Assembly: GCA_035715725.1 (NCBI GenBank)
Contig: DASTKT010000050.1
Coordinates: forward strand, 1 to 52,376
DNA length: 52,376 nucleotides
Source: JADGGV01 sp035715725
GTDB lineage: Bacteria > Gemmatimonadota > Gemmatimonadetes > Longimicrobiales > RSA9
Direction of reading: 5' to 3'
Part shown: one piece after another, positions 1 to 12,958 of the stretch
Layout of the letters: each line of letters starts with the position of its first letter
How positions within the stretch are numbered: the first letter of the stretch is position 1
Program-made: the position numbers and the translations under genes
The notes under the pieces: generated by a model
Database searches by the model: none
What the model saw: the letters and a program-made list of their open reading frames with translations, nothing else
Told to the model about the DNA's origin: nothing

Positions 1-2
1 CC

Positions 3-1136
3 ATGCGTGTCCTCGTCACCGGCGGCGCCGGGTTCATCGGCTCGCACGTCGTCGATCGTCTGATCGAGCGCGGTCACGAGGTCGTCGTCCTCGACAACCT
101 CGATCCGCAGGTCCACGGCCCCGCGCCTACGACGCCCGCCAACATCGCCGACCACGTGACCGCCCGGCGCGTCGATTTCATCCTCGGGGACATTCGTGAC
201 GCCCAGGCGGTTGCTACGGCGCTGCGCGGCGTCGATACGGTCGTCCACCTCGCCGCCGCCGTCGGCGTCGGCCAGTCGATGTACGCGCCGCACTATTACA
301 CGGCCGTCAACGTGGACGGGCAGGGCGTCCTCATGGAGGAGATGGCGAAGGATCCGGCGCGCTTCCGCCGCTTCGTCGTCGCCAGCTCGATGAGCATCTA
401 CGGCGAAGGCGCGTATCGGTGCGCCGAGCACGGCCCGCAGGCGCCGCTCCCACGAGAGGATGGCCGCCTCCGGCGGGGCGAGTGGGAGGTGCCGTGCCCG
501 GTCTGTGCCCGGGACCTGGAGCCGGTGCTCACGACCGAGGAGAAGCCGCTCCAATCCACGAGCATCTACGCCATCACCAAGAAGACGCAGGAGGAGATGG
601 CGCTATGCTTCGGGCGGGCCTACGGGATCCCGACGGTGGCGCTCCGCTTCTTCAACGTGTTTGGCTCGCGCCAGGCGCTCTCCAACCCGTACACCGGCGT
701 GGCCGCCATCTTCATGGGCCGGCTCAAGAACGGGAACGCGCCCCTCATCTTCGAGGACGGTCGCCAGAGCCGGGACTTCATCCACGTTTCCGACGTCGCG
801 GACGCGGTCGTGCGGGCCGTGGAGGCGGAGAATGGCCAGGGCGGCGCGTACAACGTCTGCACCGGCGTGCCGGTCAGCATCGCCGAGGTTGCTGGCGCGA
901 TCGCCGAACGGCTCGGCCTCGATCTGCGGCCGCAGTTCGTCGGGAAGTATCGCGCCGGCGATATCCGGCATTGCGTCGGGAATCCCGCGCTGGCATGCCA
1001 GCAGCTCGGCTTCGAGGCGCGTACGAGCTTCGCGGACGGGCTGACCGAACTCCTTGCCTGGTCGGATCGGCAGAGCGCCGAGGACCGCGTGGACGCCAGC
1101 TTCGCCCAGCTGGAGCGTCTCGGCCTCGTCCGCTGA
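3..1136 (+). CDS. dTDP-L-rhamnose 4-epimerase-like SDR with Cys/His insert
   Basis: Extended short-chain dehydrogenase of 377 aa. A Rossmann nucleotide-binding motif (TGGAGFIG) lies at residues 6-13 and the catalytic YxxxK is Y189/K193. Between the S-rich strand (SSMSIYGEG, from residue 128) and the catalytic Tyr there is an insertion with C140-x2-H143 and C165-x2-C168, a zinc-ribbon-like spacing that I associate with the dTDP-L-rhamnose 4-epimerase branch of the family. It is expected to act in the cytosol on a dTDP- or UDP-sugar for surface polysaccharide. It lies at the head of a nucleotide-sugar block. The ATG at position 3 gives a full-length protein, but only 2 nt of upstream sequence are visible, so a longer start and the promoter cannot be assessed. 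Substrate is inferred from family resemblance only. Confidence 0.88.
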   Translation: MRVLVTGGAGFIGSHVVDRLIERGHEVVVLDNLDPQVHGPAPTTPANIADHVTARRVDFILGDIRDAQAVATALRGVDTVVHLAAAVGVGQSMYAPHYYTAVNVDGQGVLMEEMAKDPARFRRFVVASSMSIYGEGAYRCAEHGPQAPLPREDGRLRRGEWEVPCPVCARDLEPVLTTEEKPLQSTSIYAITKKTQEEMALCFGRAYGIPTVALRFFNVFGSRQALSNPYTGVAAIFMGRLKNGNAPLIFEDGRQSRDFIHVSDVADAVVRAVEAENGQGGAYNVCTGVPVSIAEVAGAIAERLGLDLRPQFVGKYRAGDIRHCVGNPALACQQLGFEARTSFADGLTELLAWSDRQSAEDRVDASFAQLERLGLVR

Positions 1137-1157
1137 GCCGGCACTGGCCGAGGCACG

Positions 1158-1200
1158 CGGCGGGCCGGTCCGGGTTCCCCGGACCGGCCCGCCGTCGTTT
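1158..1200 (+). terminator. Strong hairpin after the epimerase gene
   Basis: A perfect 17-bp stem (1158-1174 with 1178-1194) has a 3-nt loop (TTC) and is followed by TCGTTT. It starts 22 nt after the first gene's stop codon. The T-tract is short, so it may work as a weak intrinsic terminator or as an mRNA-stabilising hairpin. Confidence 0.7.
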
Positions 1201-1212
1201 CCGCGGATCGGT

Positions 1213-1241
1213 TTGCCGCGCCACTCGTTCCCCGCTACGTT
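1213..1241 (+). promoter_or_regulatory. Putative promoter for the DegT aminotransferase
   Basis: TTGCCG at 1213-1218 and TACGTT at 1236-1241 are separated by 17 nt. It lies just after the terminator-like hairpin and about 100 nt before the aminotransferase ATG. The fit to the other promoters in this window (TTGNNN-17-TAnNTT) is reasonable, but the leader would be long. Confidence 0.4.
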
Positions 1242-1339
1242 CCTCGTCGAGAACGACTACCAGCCGGCCAGCCGCCGAACGACGTTGCGGGCCGGTCGAT
1301 CAGGACCCCCGCTGCCGGCTGTCGTCGGCCCGTGACAGG

Positions 1340-2479
1340 ATGCCCGTTCCTCTGCTCGACCTCACCGCCCAGTACCGGTCCATCCGCGCCGACCTCGACG
1401 CCGCCGTCGTCCGCGTCGTCGAGTCGCAGCGCTTCGTCCTCGGCCCCGAGGTCGAGCGCTTCGAGGCGGAGGCCGCGACGTACCTCGGCGCGAGCCACGC
1501 CATCGGCTGCGCCAATGGCACCGACGCCATCCTCCTCGCGCTGAAGGCGCTCCGCCTCCAGCCGGGCGACGAGGTGGTGGTCCCCGCGTTCACGTTCTTC
1601 GCCACCGCCGGTGCGGTCTGGAACGCGGGGCTGCGGCCGATCTTCGCCGATGTCGATCCGGTGACCTACAATTTGACCGCGGAGCACGTGCGCGCGGTCC
1701 TCAGCGACCGGACCCGGGCGATCGTCGTCGTGCACCTCTTCGGCCAGATGGCCGACATGCCGCCGCTCCTCGCCCTCGCGCGCGACCGCGGGCTCGCCAT
1801 CGTCGAGGACGCCGCGCAGGCGTTCGGCGCGCGCCAGGAGATCGGCGGCGACTGGCGGGCCGCGGGCACCCTGGGCGACGTCGGCACCTTCAGCTTCTTC
1901 CCGACCAAGAACCTCGGCGGCTTCGGCGACGGCGGCCTCCTCACGACCGACGACGACGAGCTCGCCGACCGCCTCCGGAAGCTCCGGGTCCACGGCGGCC
2001 GGCAGATGTACCACCACGAGATGGTCGGCACGAACTCCCGGCTGGATGCGCTCCAGGCCGCGGTGCTCTCCGCCAAGCTGCCGCATCTGGAGGCGTGGTC
2101 GGACGGCCGCCGCCGCAACGCCGCCGCGTACGACGAGCGCCTGGCCGGCGTCCCCGGCGTCGCCACGCCGGTGGCGCTCCCGCGGAACCAGCACATCTAC
2201 AACCAGTACACGATCCGCGCGGAGCGCCGCGACGAGCTGAAGCGGCGCCTCGACGAGCGCGGCATCGGCAACGCCATCTACTACCCGGTGCCGCTCCACC
2301 TCCAGGAATGCTTCGCGCCGCTCGGCTACCGCGCCGGGGACTTCCCGGCGAGCGAGCGCGCGGCGCGCGAGGTGCTGAGCCTCCCGGTGTACCCGGAGCT
2401 GAGCGCCGCGCAGCTCGCCGAGGTGGCGACGGCGGTTGCCTCGTTCTACGGCGCCCCGGCCCTCGCCGGCGGCGTCTGA
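1340..2479 (+). CDS. DegT/DnrJ/EryC1/StrS-family PLP aminotransferase
   Basis: A 379-aa sugar aminotransferase of fold-type I. The N-terminus MPVPLLDLTAQY is a hallmark of the family. Visible motifs are the CANGTDA phosphate-binding turn (residues 57-63), EDAAQAFGA with the PLP-ring aspartate D157, and the Schiff-base lysine K190 in FFPTKNLGG. The family transfers an amino group from glutamate to a keto-sugar nucleotide to give the amino sugars of O-antigen or capsule. The reading frame stays open upstream, but homology begins at the ATG at 1340, which was chosen as the start. It sits between a sugar epimerase and UDP-glucose dehydrogenase, consistent with surface glycan synthesis. The exact sugar is unknown. 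Confidence 0.93.
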   Translation: MPVPLLDLTAQYRSIRADLDAAVVRVVESQRFVLGPEVERFEAEAATYLGASHAIGCANGTDAILLALKALRLQPGDEVVVPAFTFFATAGAVWNAGLRPIFADVDPVTYNLTAEHVRAVLSDRTRAIVVVHLFGQMADMPPLLALARDRGLAIVEDAAQAFGARQEIGGDWRAAGTLGDVGTFSFFPTKNLGGFGDGGLLTTDDDELADRLRKLRVHGGRQMYHHEMVGTNSRLDALQAAVLSAKLPHLEAWSDGRRRNAAAYDERLAGVPGVATPVALPRNQHIYNQYTIRAERRDELKRRLDERGIGNAIYYPVPLHLQECFAPLGYRAGDFPASERAAREVLSLPVYPELSAAQLAEVATAVASFYGAPALAGGV

Positions 2480-2595
2480 GCGGTGTCCGACGCCCGCCAT
2501 TCTTCCGGACCCCTGGTACTAACCTTGCGCCTCGCGGCGGCCTCGAAGGTACTTACGTCATGCGCTCGAAGACCGAACGTCAGTGGGGTGGGGCG

Positions 2596-3930
<1,335 letters not shown>

Positions 3931-3936
3931 CCGCCC

Positions 3937-4896
3937 TCAAAGGGCGCGCGCCACCGCCCCCTGCTCCTCCACGAGCTTCCGGAAATAGGGGATCGTTCGC
4001 CCGAGCCCCTCCTCCAGCGAGACCTGCGGCTCCCACCCCAGCTCCTGGCGCGCCCGCGTGATGTCCGGCCGCCGCATCTTCGGATCGTCCGTCGGCAGCG
4101 GCCGGAAGTCGATCGTGGACGAGCTCCCCGTCGCCTCGATCACCAGGCGCGCGAGCTCCACCATCGTGAATTCGCCCGGGTTGCCGATGTTGACCGGCCC
4201 CTCCGCGTTCGACATGAAGAGACGGTAGATCCCCTCGACCTCGTCGCTGACGTAGCAGAACGAGCGCGTCTGGGAGCCGTCGCCGTAGACCGTGAGCGGC
4301 TCCCCGCGCAGCGCCTGCACGATGAAGTTCGACACCACGCGGCCGTCGTACGGCCGCATCCGCGGACCGTACGTGTTGAAGATCCGGACGATGCGCACGT
4401 CCACCTCGTGGTAGCGGTGGTAGGCCATCGTCATCGCTTCGGCGAAGCGCTTGGCCTCGTCGTAGACGCCGCGCGGGCCGATCGGGTTGACGTGCCCCCA
4501 GTACGTCTCCGGCTGCGGGTGCACCTGCGGGTCGCCGTACACCTCCGACGTCGAGGCCAGCAGGTAGCGCGCCCCCTTCGCCTTCGCGAGCCCCAGCGTC
4601 TTGTGCGTGCCGAGGCTCCCCACCTTCAGCGTCTGGATCGGGTACTCCAGGTAGTCGATCGGGCTTGCCGGGCTGGCGAAGTGCAGCACCCCGTCCAGCG
4701 CACCCTCCACGTACACGTAGTTCGTCACGTCGTGCTGGATGAACCGGAAGCGCGGGTTCCCGATCAGGTGCGCGATGTTGTCCGGGCTTCCCGTGAGGAA
4801 GTTGTCCATGCCGACCACGTCATGGTCGTCCGCCAGGAACCGGTCGCAGAGGTGCGAGCCGAGGAACCCGGCCGCGCCGGTGATCAGTACGCGCAT
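3937..4896 (-). CDS. UDP-glucuronate decarboxylase (UDP-xylose synthase)
   Basis: A 319-aa extended SDR. The glycine motif TGAAGFLG (residues 6-13), the strand LLASTSEVYGDP (from residue 112) and the catalytic Y145/K149 in YDEAK are visible. HFASPASPIDY and NTYGPRMR are typical of the UXS family, which converts UDP-glucuronate to UDP-xylose through a 4-keto intermediate. It would consume the product of the convergent ugd gene. The ATG at 4896 gives the expected N-terminus (MRVLITGAAG). Upstream on this strand lies a block of short tandem repeats and then the next - strand sugar gene, so the two may not be a simple operon. Confidence 0.92.
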   Translation of the reverse strand: MRVLITGAAGFLGSHLCDRFLADDHDVVGMDNFLTGSPDNIAHLIGNPRFRFIQHDVTNYVYVEGALDGVLHFASPASPIDYLEYPIQTLKVGSLGTHKTLGLAKAKGARYLLASTSEVYGDPQVHPQPETYWGHVNPIGPRGVYDEAKRFAEAMTMAYHRYHEVDVRIVRIFNTYGPRMRPYDGRVVSNFIVQALRGEPLTVYGDGSQTRSFCYVSDEVEGIYRLFMSNAEGPVNIGNPGEFTMVELARLVIEATGSSSTIDFRPLPTDDPKMRRPDITRARQELGWEPQVSLEEGLGRTIPYFRKLVEEQGAVARAL

Positions 4897-4951
4897 GCAG
4901 ATCTCGCCCAGTTGATGGTGTCGCCCCGCCCCCGCCCGTGCCCCCGACCGA

Positions 4952-5040
<89 letters not shown>

Positions 5041-5042
5041 CA

Positions 5043-5124
5043 GAGCGGGCGAGTGGGAGCGTGGGAGAGTGGGAGTGTGGGGGATGCCTGTCTCCGTTTC
5101 CCCCGCGCCTCCACTCGCCCGCTC
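5043..5124. repeat. 8-bp tandem repeat inside a 14-bp inverted repeat
   Basis: Four 8-nt units (GTGGGAGC, GTGGGAGA, GTGGGAGT, GTGGGGGA) occupy 5053-5084. GAGCGGGCGAGTGG at 5043-5056 is perfectly complementary to 5111-5124, giving a 14-bp stem around a 54-nt loop. It directly abuts the 9-bp repeat block and ends 25 nt from the stop codon of the next - strand gene, so it might also help terminate transcription of that gene. Confidence 0.85.
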
Positions 5125-5149
5125 ACCCCCTCGGCGATGACCCGCCTAC

Positions 5150-6124
5150 CTATCTCACGGCCCGCAGCCACTCCACGAACCGCGGGATCCCCTCTTCGAT
5201 CGGCGTCGTCGGCCGGTACCCGAGCAGCCGGCGTGCCTTCGAGACGTCCGCGAACGTGCGCTGCACGTCCCCTGGCTGGAGCGGCCGCGCCTCGATGCGC
5301 GGCTCCACGCCGAGCGCGGCGGCGATCAGCTCGATCAGCCGCCGGACCGACGTCGTGCGGCTCTCGCCGAGGTTGATGATCTCGAACTCGCCCGGCACCT
5401 CTCGCGTCCGGTCCACCGCGGCGACTACCCCCTGAAGGATGTCGTCGATCCACGTGAAATCGCGCTCCATGGAGCCGTCGCCGAACATTGGCACCGGCTC
5501 GCCGCGCCGCAGCAGCGTCGCGAATTTCCGGATCGCCAGGTCCGGCCGCTGGCGCGGGCCGTAGACCGTGAAGAAGCGCAGCGCCACGATGCCGGTGCCG
5601 AACAGGTGGTGGTGCGTGTGGCACTGCAGCTCGTTGGCCCGCTTCGTCGCCGCGTACGGCGAGATGGGCCGGTCCGCCGGCGCGTCCTCGCGGAACGGCG
5701 CCTCCGAGCTGTCGCCGTACACCGACGACGAGGACCCGAAGACGAAGCGGCGGATCCCGCGGCGGCGCGCCAGCTCCAGCATCGACTGGGTGCCCGTCAG
5801 GTTGGCCCGCGCGTACCCCATCGGATCCTCGATCGATGGCCGCACGCCGGCCTTCGCCGCCAGGTGGACGACGACGTCGAAGTCCGCGCCGCCGAGCGCC
5901 CCTTCCACGGCGTCGAGCTCCGCGCAGTCCACCTCCACCAGCCGGAAGGCGGGATGCGCCCGCGCGGCCGCGAGGTTGCGCCGCTTCTCCTCGGCGGAGT
6001 AGAACGGGTCGAAGTTGTCGAGCCCCGTCACCTCGTCGCCTCGGGCCAGCAGCCGCTCCACGAGGTGGCTCCCGATGAAGCCCGCCGCGCCCGTCACGAG
6101 CACGCGCTCCGCCGACGTCGCCAA
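5150..6124 (-). CDS. UDP-glucuronate 4-epimerase-like NAD-dependent epimerase
   Basis: A 324-aa extended SDR. TGAAGFIGSH (residues 11-20), VHLAAKAGVRPS, FGSSSSVYGD and the catalytic Y157/K161 are visible. LDNFDPFYS and RFFTVYGPRQRPD are characteristic of the UDP-glucuronate 4-epimerase (CapI/LspL/GAE) group, so UDP-galacturonate is the likely product. The start is a TTG at 6124 (complement), supported by an AGGAGG Shine-Dalgarno 7 nt upstream. It completes a UDP-glucuronate-using set with ugd and the decarboxylase. Its 5' region (6125-6273) is shared with a divergent TPR gene. Confidence 0.9.
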   Translation of the reverse strand: MATSAERVLVTGAAGFIGSHLVERLLARGDEVTGLDNFDPFYSAEEKRRNLAAARAHPAFRLVEVDCAELDAVEGALGGADFDVVVHLAAKAGVRPSIEDPMGYARANLTGTQSMLELARRRGIRRFVFGSSSSVYGDSSEAPFREDAPADRPISPYAATKRANELQCHTHHHLFGTGIVALRFFTVYGPRQRPDLAIRKFATLLRRGEPVPMFGDGSMERDFTWIDDILQGVVAAVDRTREVPGEFEIINLGESRTTSVRRLIELIAAALGVEPRIEARPLQPGDVQRTFADVSKARRLLGYRPTTPIEEGIPRFVEWLRAVR

Positions 6125-6261
6125 ACGGTATCCTCCTCCCAGGGGACGGGCCGTGCCGGCCGTGCGGGGCCCGGCGCAGCCACGAATCTAAGCGCCGGCC
6201 GGGGCCCGGGGAAACCGCGCCGCGCCGCCCCGCTCGGTGGCGGGGGGCGCCCTTGCGCCCT

Positions 6262-6273
6262 TATCTTTACCGG
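6262..6273 (+). promoter_or_regulatory. -10 element placed for a leaderless TPR mRNA
   Basis: TATCTT at 6262-6267 ends exactly 6 nt before the ATG at 6274, so transcription would start at or next to the A of the start codon. No clear -35 is visible (TGGCGG at the right distance is poor), and no Shine-Dalgarno precedes the ATG. Confidence 0.5.
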
Positions 6274-7005
6274 ATGGACCTGCAGCTCGAGCAGCTCATC
6301 GCCCGCGGACGCCAGGCGTTCCATGCGCGCGAGTACGACGTGGCCCTCCGGGATTTCCGCGCCGTCCTCGATGCGCATCCGACGTTTGCCGACATCCGGC
6401 AGCTCGCCGGCGCGTGCCTCAGCCTGCTCGGGCAGCCCGAGGCCGCCCTCGAGGAATTCGACCGCGCCATCGCGCTCAACACCGACTACGTCGAGGCCCA
6501 CCTCGGCCGGGCCATCACGCTCAACGAGCTCGGCCGCGAGGCGGAGGCCGCCGCCGCCTTCGAGGCCGCATGGCGCGCCGACAAGCGCGACGGCGGCCCG
6601 TTTCCGGCCACCGTCGCCGCCGTCATCGCGAACGCACACGCCGGCGTCGGCGACCTCTACCTCGAGGCGGGCGCGCCCGAGGACGCCGCCGACCAGTATC
6701 GCGCGGCGCTCGGCCTCCGGCCCAACTTCGCCGACATCCGCGACCGCCTCGCCCGCTGCTTGCTCCTCCTCGGGCGCCTCGACGAGGCCGAGGCCGAGCT
6801 GCGCGCCGCGCTCGCATCGAACCCGCGCTTCCTCGCCGCGCGCCTGGATCTCGCGCTCGTGCACTACCGGAACGGCCGCTTCGAGGAGGCCGTCCGCGAT
6901 TGCGAGCTCGGCCTCGAGCAGGCGCCCGGCAACGCCCAGGCCCGCGCTTACCTCGCCATGATCCATGGACGCAGCGCCGCCCACCTCGCCGAGGACCGTG
7001 GCTGA
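6274..7005 (+). CDS. TPR-repeat protein
   Basis: A 243-aa protein made almost entirely of tetratricopeptide repeats of about 34 residues, with the A/G/Y/A/P pattern visible in several units (for example a repeat starting ADIRQLAGACLSLLGQPEAALEE). There is no signal peptide or membrane segment, so a cytosolic scaffold role is likely. The partner is unknown. The ATG at 6274 is preferred over the upstream TTG at 6253 because a -10-like TATCTT lies 6 nt before it. The next gene, a TPR lipoprotein, overlaps its 3' end, so the two are probably co-transcribed. Confidence 0.82.
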   Translation: MDLQLEQLIARGRQAFHAREYDVALRDFRAVLDAHPTFADIRQLAGACLSLLGQPEAALEEFDRAIALNTDYVEAHLGRAITLNELGREAEAAAAFEAAWRADKRDGGPFPATVAAVIANAHAGVGDLYLEAGAPEDAADQYRAALGLRPNFADIRDRLARCLLLLGRLDEAEAELRAALASNPRFLAARLDLALVHYRNGRFEEAVRDCELGLEQAPGNAQARAYLAMIHGRSAAHLAEDRG

Positions 7006-7906
7006 GCTCCGCCGGCGCCGCCTCGGCGCTCTCGTCCTCGTGATCCTCTCGCTGGCCGGGTGCCGCCGCACCGAGGACGCCGTGACGAACGGCGACCGCC
7101 TCTGGGCCGACTCCAACTTCACCGGCGCGCTCGCCGAGTACCGGCTCGCGCTCCGCCGCCGCGCCGACGACCCGGCCGTCCTCGCCCGCGTCGCCCACGC
7201 CTACGCCGTCACCGGCCGGCTCGCGCCGGCCCGCGAGACCTACGGCCGCCTGCTCGCCGTCGACTCCAGCTACGCGCCGCAGGCCGTCTTCGACTACCTC
7301 GGGCTCGCCGAGGGCGCGCTCGCCCGCGGCGACCGCTACTCCGTCGCCGCCAGCTACCAGGCCGCCGCCGCGCTGCGCCCCGGGCTGCCGGTCGGCGCCT
7401 ACGCGCCGGTCCTGGCCCGCTATTACGGCGCCAGCGGCGAGCCGGAGCGCGCCCTGGCCTACTACCGCCAGGCGCTGGAGGCCATGCCGCCCGACTCCGC
7501 GCCCGCGCTCCTCTATGAGACGGCGCTACTCGAGGAGTCCCGCGGCAACTGCGGTACGGCCATCGACCAATTCCGCGAGTACCGCGAGCGCGCGCCACGC
7601 GGGCCGCACGCCGAGGAGGCGCGCTGGCACGTCGGCAACTGCGCCTTCGAGCTCGCCAAGCAGTTCGAGGCCGCCGGCCGCCCGGACGATGCGCTCGCCC
7701 AGCTCGCGCTGGTCCTCGACCTCGGCGTGCCGCAGAACTTGCAGGACCAGGCCTGGTTCCACCGCGGCGAGCTGCTGTTCGCGCAGGGCCGCAGGGACGA
7801 AGCGCTCGCGGCGTACCAGCGCGTGCTCGACCTGAACCCGGCCCGGATGGGCTCGCTCGTCGAGCGAGCCCAGCAGCGGATCGACCAGATCCGGTTCGGC
7901 ACATGA
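6998..7906 (+). CDS. TPR-containing lipoprotein
   Basis: A protein of about 302 aa with an n-region rich in arginine (AELRRRR), a hydrophobic segment and the lipobox LAGC, followed by a chain of TPR units (for example RGDRYSVAASYQAAAALRPG and QGRRDEALAAYQRVLDLNP). It is predicted to be anchored in the inner or outer membrane facing the periplasm. I chose the GTG at 6998 because it places the lipobox close to the N-terminus and overlaps the preceding stop by 8 nt; the in-frame ATG at 6965 is the alternative and would add 11 residues. It precedes bamD, so an envelope role is plausible, but no function can be assigned. Confidence 0.78.
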   Translation: MAELRRRRLGALVLVILSLAGCRRTEDAVTNGDRLWADSNFTGALAEYRLALRRRADDPAVLARVAHAYAVTGRLAPARETYGRLLAVDSSYAPQAVFDYLGLAEGALARGDRYSVAASYQAAAALRPGLPVGAYAPVLARYYGASGEPERALAYYRQALEAMPPDSAPALLYETALLEESRGNCGTAIDQFREYRERAPRGPHAEEARWHVGNCAFELAKQFEAAGRPDDALAQLALVLDLGVPQNLQDQAWFHRGELLFAQGRRDEALAAYQRVLDLNPARMGSLVERAQQRIDQIRFGT

Positions 7907-7953
7907 GCCTGGCGCGAGCCGACATGGCCGCGCCCCGCCGGCGCGTACAGAGT

Positions 7954-7985
7954 TTGAAACCTCCACCGCCGGGGGAGTGTACCGT
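7954..7985 (+). promoter_or_regulatory. Possible bamD promoter
   Basis: TTGAAA at 7954-7959 is followed by TGTACC (7978-7983, spacing 18) or TACCGT (7980-7985, spacing 20), about 45-50 nt before the bamD ATG. The -35 is good and the -10 weak. Confidence 0.3.
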
Positions 7986-8028
7986 TCAGCGCCGCGGAAG
8001 AAATTCACTCGGGATTCGTCGAGGTCGA

Positions 8029-8769
8029 ATGCGTTCGAGGTTCGTGGGGGTGCTGGCGCTGACCCTCTTCGCAGGCTGCGCGTCCGGGGTCGTCCATCTG
8101 GAAAACCTCGGACCGGACGCCCTCTTCGACCGGGGCATGAAAGCGCTGTCCGCCCGGCACTGGCAGGATGCGTCGGAGGCCTTCGATCGCCTCGTCATCC
8201 AGTATCCGAGCTACGCGCGCGTGCAGGAGGCCCGCTACCGGCTGGCCGAGGCGTACTTCGGCAAGAAGGAGTACGTCACGGCGGCCAACGAGTTCTCGCG
8301 CCTCTCGAGCGACTACCCGGCCGGCCCCTGGGCCGACGACTCGCGCTTCCGCGTCTGCGAGTCGTACGAGCGGCTCTCCCCCGCCGTCCAGCTCGACCAG
8401 CAGTACACGCAGGCCGCGATCGACCACTGCCAGTCGCTCATCGCGTACTACCCGAACAGCGAGTTCGCGCCCAAGGCCAAGGAGGTCGCGGGCCGGCTCA
8501 CCGAGAAGCTCGCCCAGAAGCTCTTCCTCGCCGGCGACTTCTACTTCCGCCGGCGCGCGTACGACTCCTCGCTCATCTACTTCGAGCAGGTGCTCAAGTC
8601 GTATCCGGCCTCCAACGCCGCGGCCCAGTCGCTGCTCCGCATGGTGGAGGCGTACAACTCGATCGGCGACGTGGACGAGGCCAAGTCCGCGAAGGAGCGC
8701 CTCCTCCGCGAGTTCCCGGGGAGCGCCGCCGCGAAGCAGGCGGCCGAGATCTCCCTGGCCAAGTCGTGA
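8029..8769 (+). CDS. bamD: Outer-membrane assembly lipoprotein BamD
   Basis: A 246-aa lipoprotein whose signal peptide ends in the lipobox FAGC (lipidated Cys17). Five TPR-like helix pairs follow, with the BamD signature of repeats that begin with a doublet such as HWQDASEAFDRLVIQYP and KKEYVTAANEFSRL. Its length matches the family. BamD is the essential lipoprotein partner of BamA in beta-barrel insertion and works on the periplasmic face of the outer membrane. The reading frame is open back to 7903, but the ATG at 8029 gives a proper signal peptide. Its stop overlaps the GTG of nadD, so the two genes are translationally coupled. Confidence 0.9.
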   Translation: MRSRFVGVLALTLFAGCASGVVHLENLGPDALFDRGMKALSARHWQDASEAFDRLVIQYPSYARVQEARYRLAEAYFGKKEYVTAANEFSRLSSDYPAGPWADDSRFRVCESYERLSPAVQLDQQYTQAAIDHCQSLIAYYPNSEFAPKAKEVAGRLTEKLAQKLFLAGDFYFRRRAYDSSLIYFEQVLKSYPASNAAAQSLLRMVEAYNSIGDVDEAKSAKERLLREFPGSAAAKQAAEISLAKS

Positions 8770-9347
8770 GGCTCGCGGTGTTCGGGGGGACCTTCGATCC
8801 CCCGCACCTCGGGCACCTGATCGTCGCGCAGGATGCGCACGCACGGCTCGACCTCGACCGGGTCCTCTTCGTCCCGGCCGCCGTCCCGCCGCACAAGCGC
8901 GGCCGGCCGCTGTCGCCGGCCCCGCTGCGCCTCGAGATGGTCCGCGCGGCCGTCGCCGCCGACCCGCGCTTCGCGGTCGACGACCTCGAGCTGCGCCGCG
9001 CGGGACCGTCGTACACCGTGGACACGCTGCGGGAGCTGCGCCGCCGGGACCCCGACACGGAGCTGTTCCTCCTGATCGGCGCCGACCAGTTCCGCGACTT
9101 CGGCACCTGGCGCGAGCCGCAGGAGATCGCGCGCCTCGCCACGCTCGTCATGCTGACGCGCGCCGGCGTCAGCGCCGCGGCGCCGGGCCTCGAGCTCCCG
9201 CATCGCACGCTCGAGGTCACGCGCATCGACCTCTCCGCCACCGACGTCCGCCGCCGCGTGGCCGCAGGCGAGCCGATCCGCTACCTCGTGCCGGACGGCG
9301 TCGAGGAGATCATCCGGCGCGAAGCGCTGTACCGCGCATCCGCCTGA
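8766..9347 (+). CDS. nadD: Nicotinate-nucleotide adenylyltransferase
   Basis: A 193-aa enzyme of NAD synthesis that adenylates nicotinate mononucleotide to deamido-NAD. The nucleotidyltransferase motif GGTFDPPHLGHL, containing the catalytic HxGH, lies near the N-terminus. VPAAVPPHK, LLIGADQF and the C-terminal IDLSATDVRRRV (equivalent to the ISSTxIR motif) complete the family pattern. The start is GTG at 8766, inside the GTGA overlap with the bamD stop, and directly gives the conserved N-terminus VRLAVFGGTF. No other initiation codon nearby fits as well. Confidence 0.95.
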   Translation: MRLAVFGGTFDPPHLGHLIVAQDAHARLDLDRVLFVPAAVPPHKRGRPLSPAPLRLEMVRAAVAADPRFAVDDLELRRAGPSYTVDTLRELRRRDPDTELFLLIGADQFRDFGTWREPQEIARLATLVMLTRAGVSAAAPGLELPHRTLEVTRIDLSATDVRRRVAAGEPIRYLVPDGVEEIIRREALYRASA

Positions 9348-9421
9348 GCGCGCGGGCGGCCGAGGCGCGAACGACTCCAGGCCGGGCCCCGCGCCCGGCT
9401 TTCGAACGACTGCAGCGCCCG

Positions 9422-9452
9422 TTGGACCAGCCTTCGGGCGCCGGGGTACATA
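9422..9452 (+). promoter_or_regulatory. Putative secA promoter
   Basis: TTGGAC at 9422-9427 and TACATA at 9447-9452 are separated by 19 nt, about 35 nt before the secA ATG. The segment after it is AT-rich by the standards of this genome. Confidence 0.45.
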
Positions 9453-9487
9453 TAGAGATCGACTCTCTTTGATCTGACGACGAATAC

Positions 9488-12826
<3,339 letters not shown>

Positions 12827-12882
12827 TCCGGTAGCGTCCGGGTCCGGCCGGGCGCTCCCTCCGGGGCGCCCCGCCCTCAAGG

Positions 12883-12920
12883 CGCGCCCCCGCACGTGTC
12901 CGGCGGGGGCGCGTTCTTGT
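12883..12920 (+). terminator. Hairpin terminator after secA
   Basis: CGCGCCCCCGC at 12883-12893 pairs perfectly with 12903-12913 around a 9-nt loop and is followed by TTCTTGT. It lies 57 nt after the secA stop and 39 nt before radC. Confidence 0.6.
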
Positions 12921-12958
12921 CTCCGCAAACCGGGCCAGCAACATTTCGGGAGGGGACG

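Noticed and set aside
2518..2560. Promoter for ugd around TACTAACCT
   Set aside because: No acceptable -35 at 16-18 nt upstream; too weak to call.
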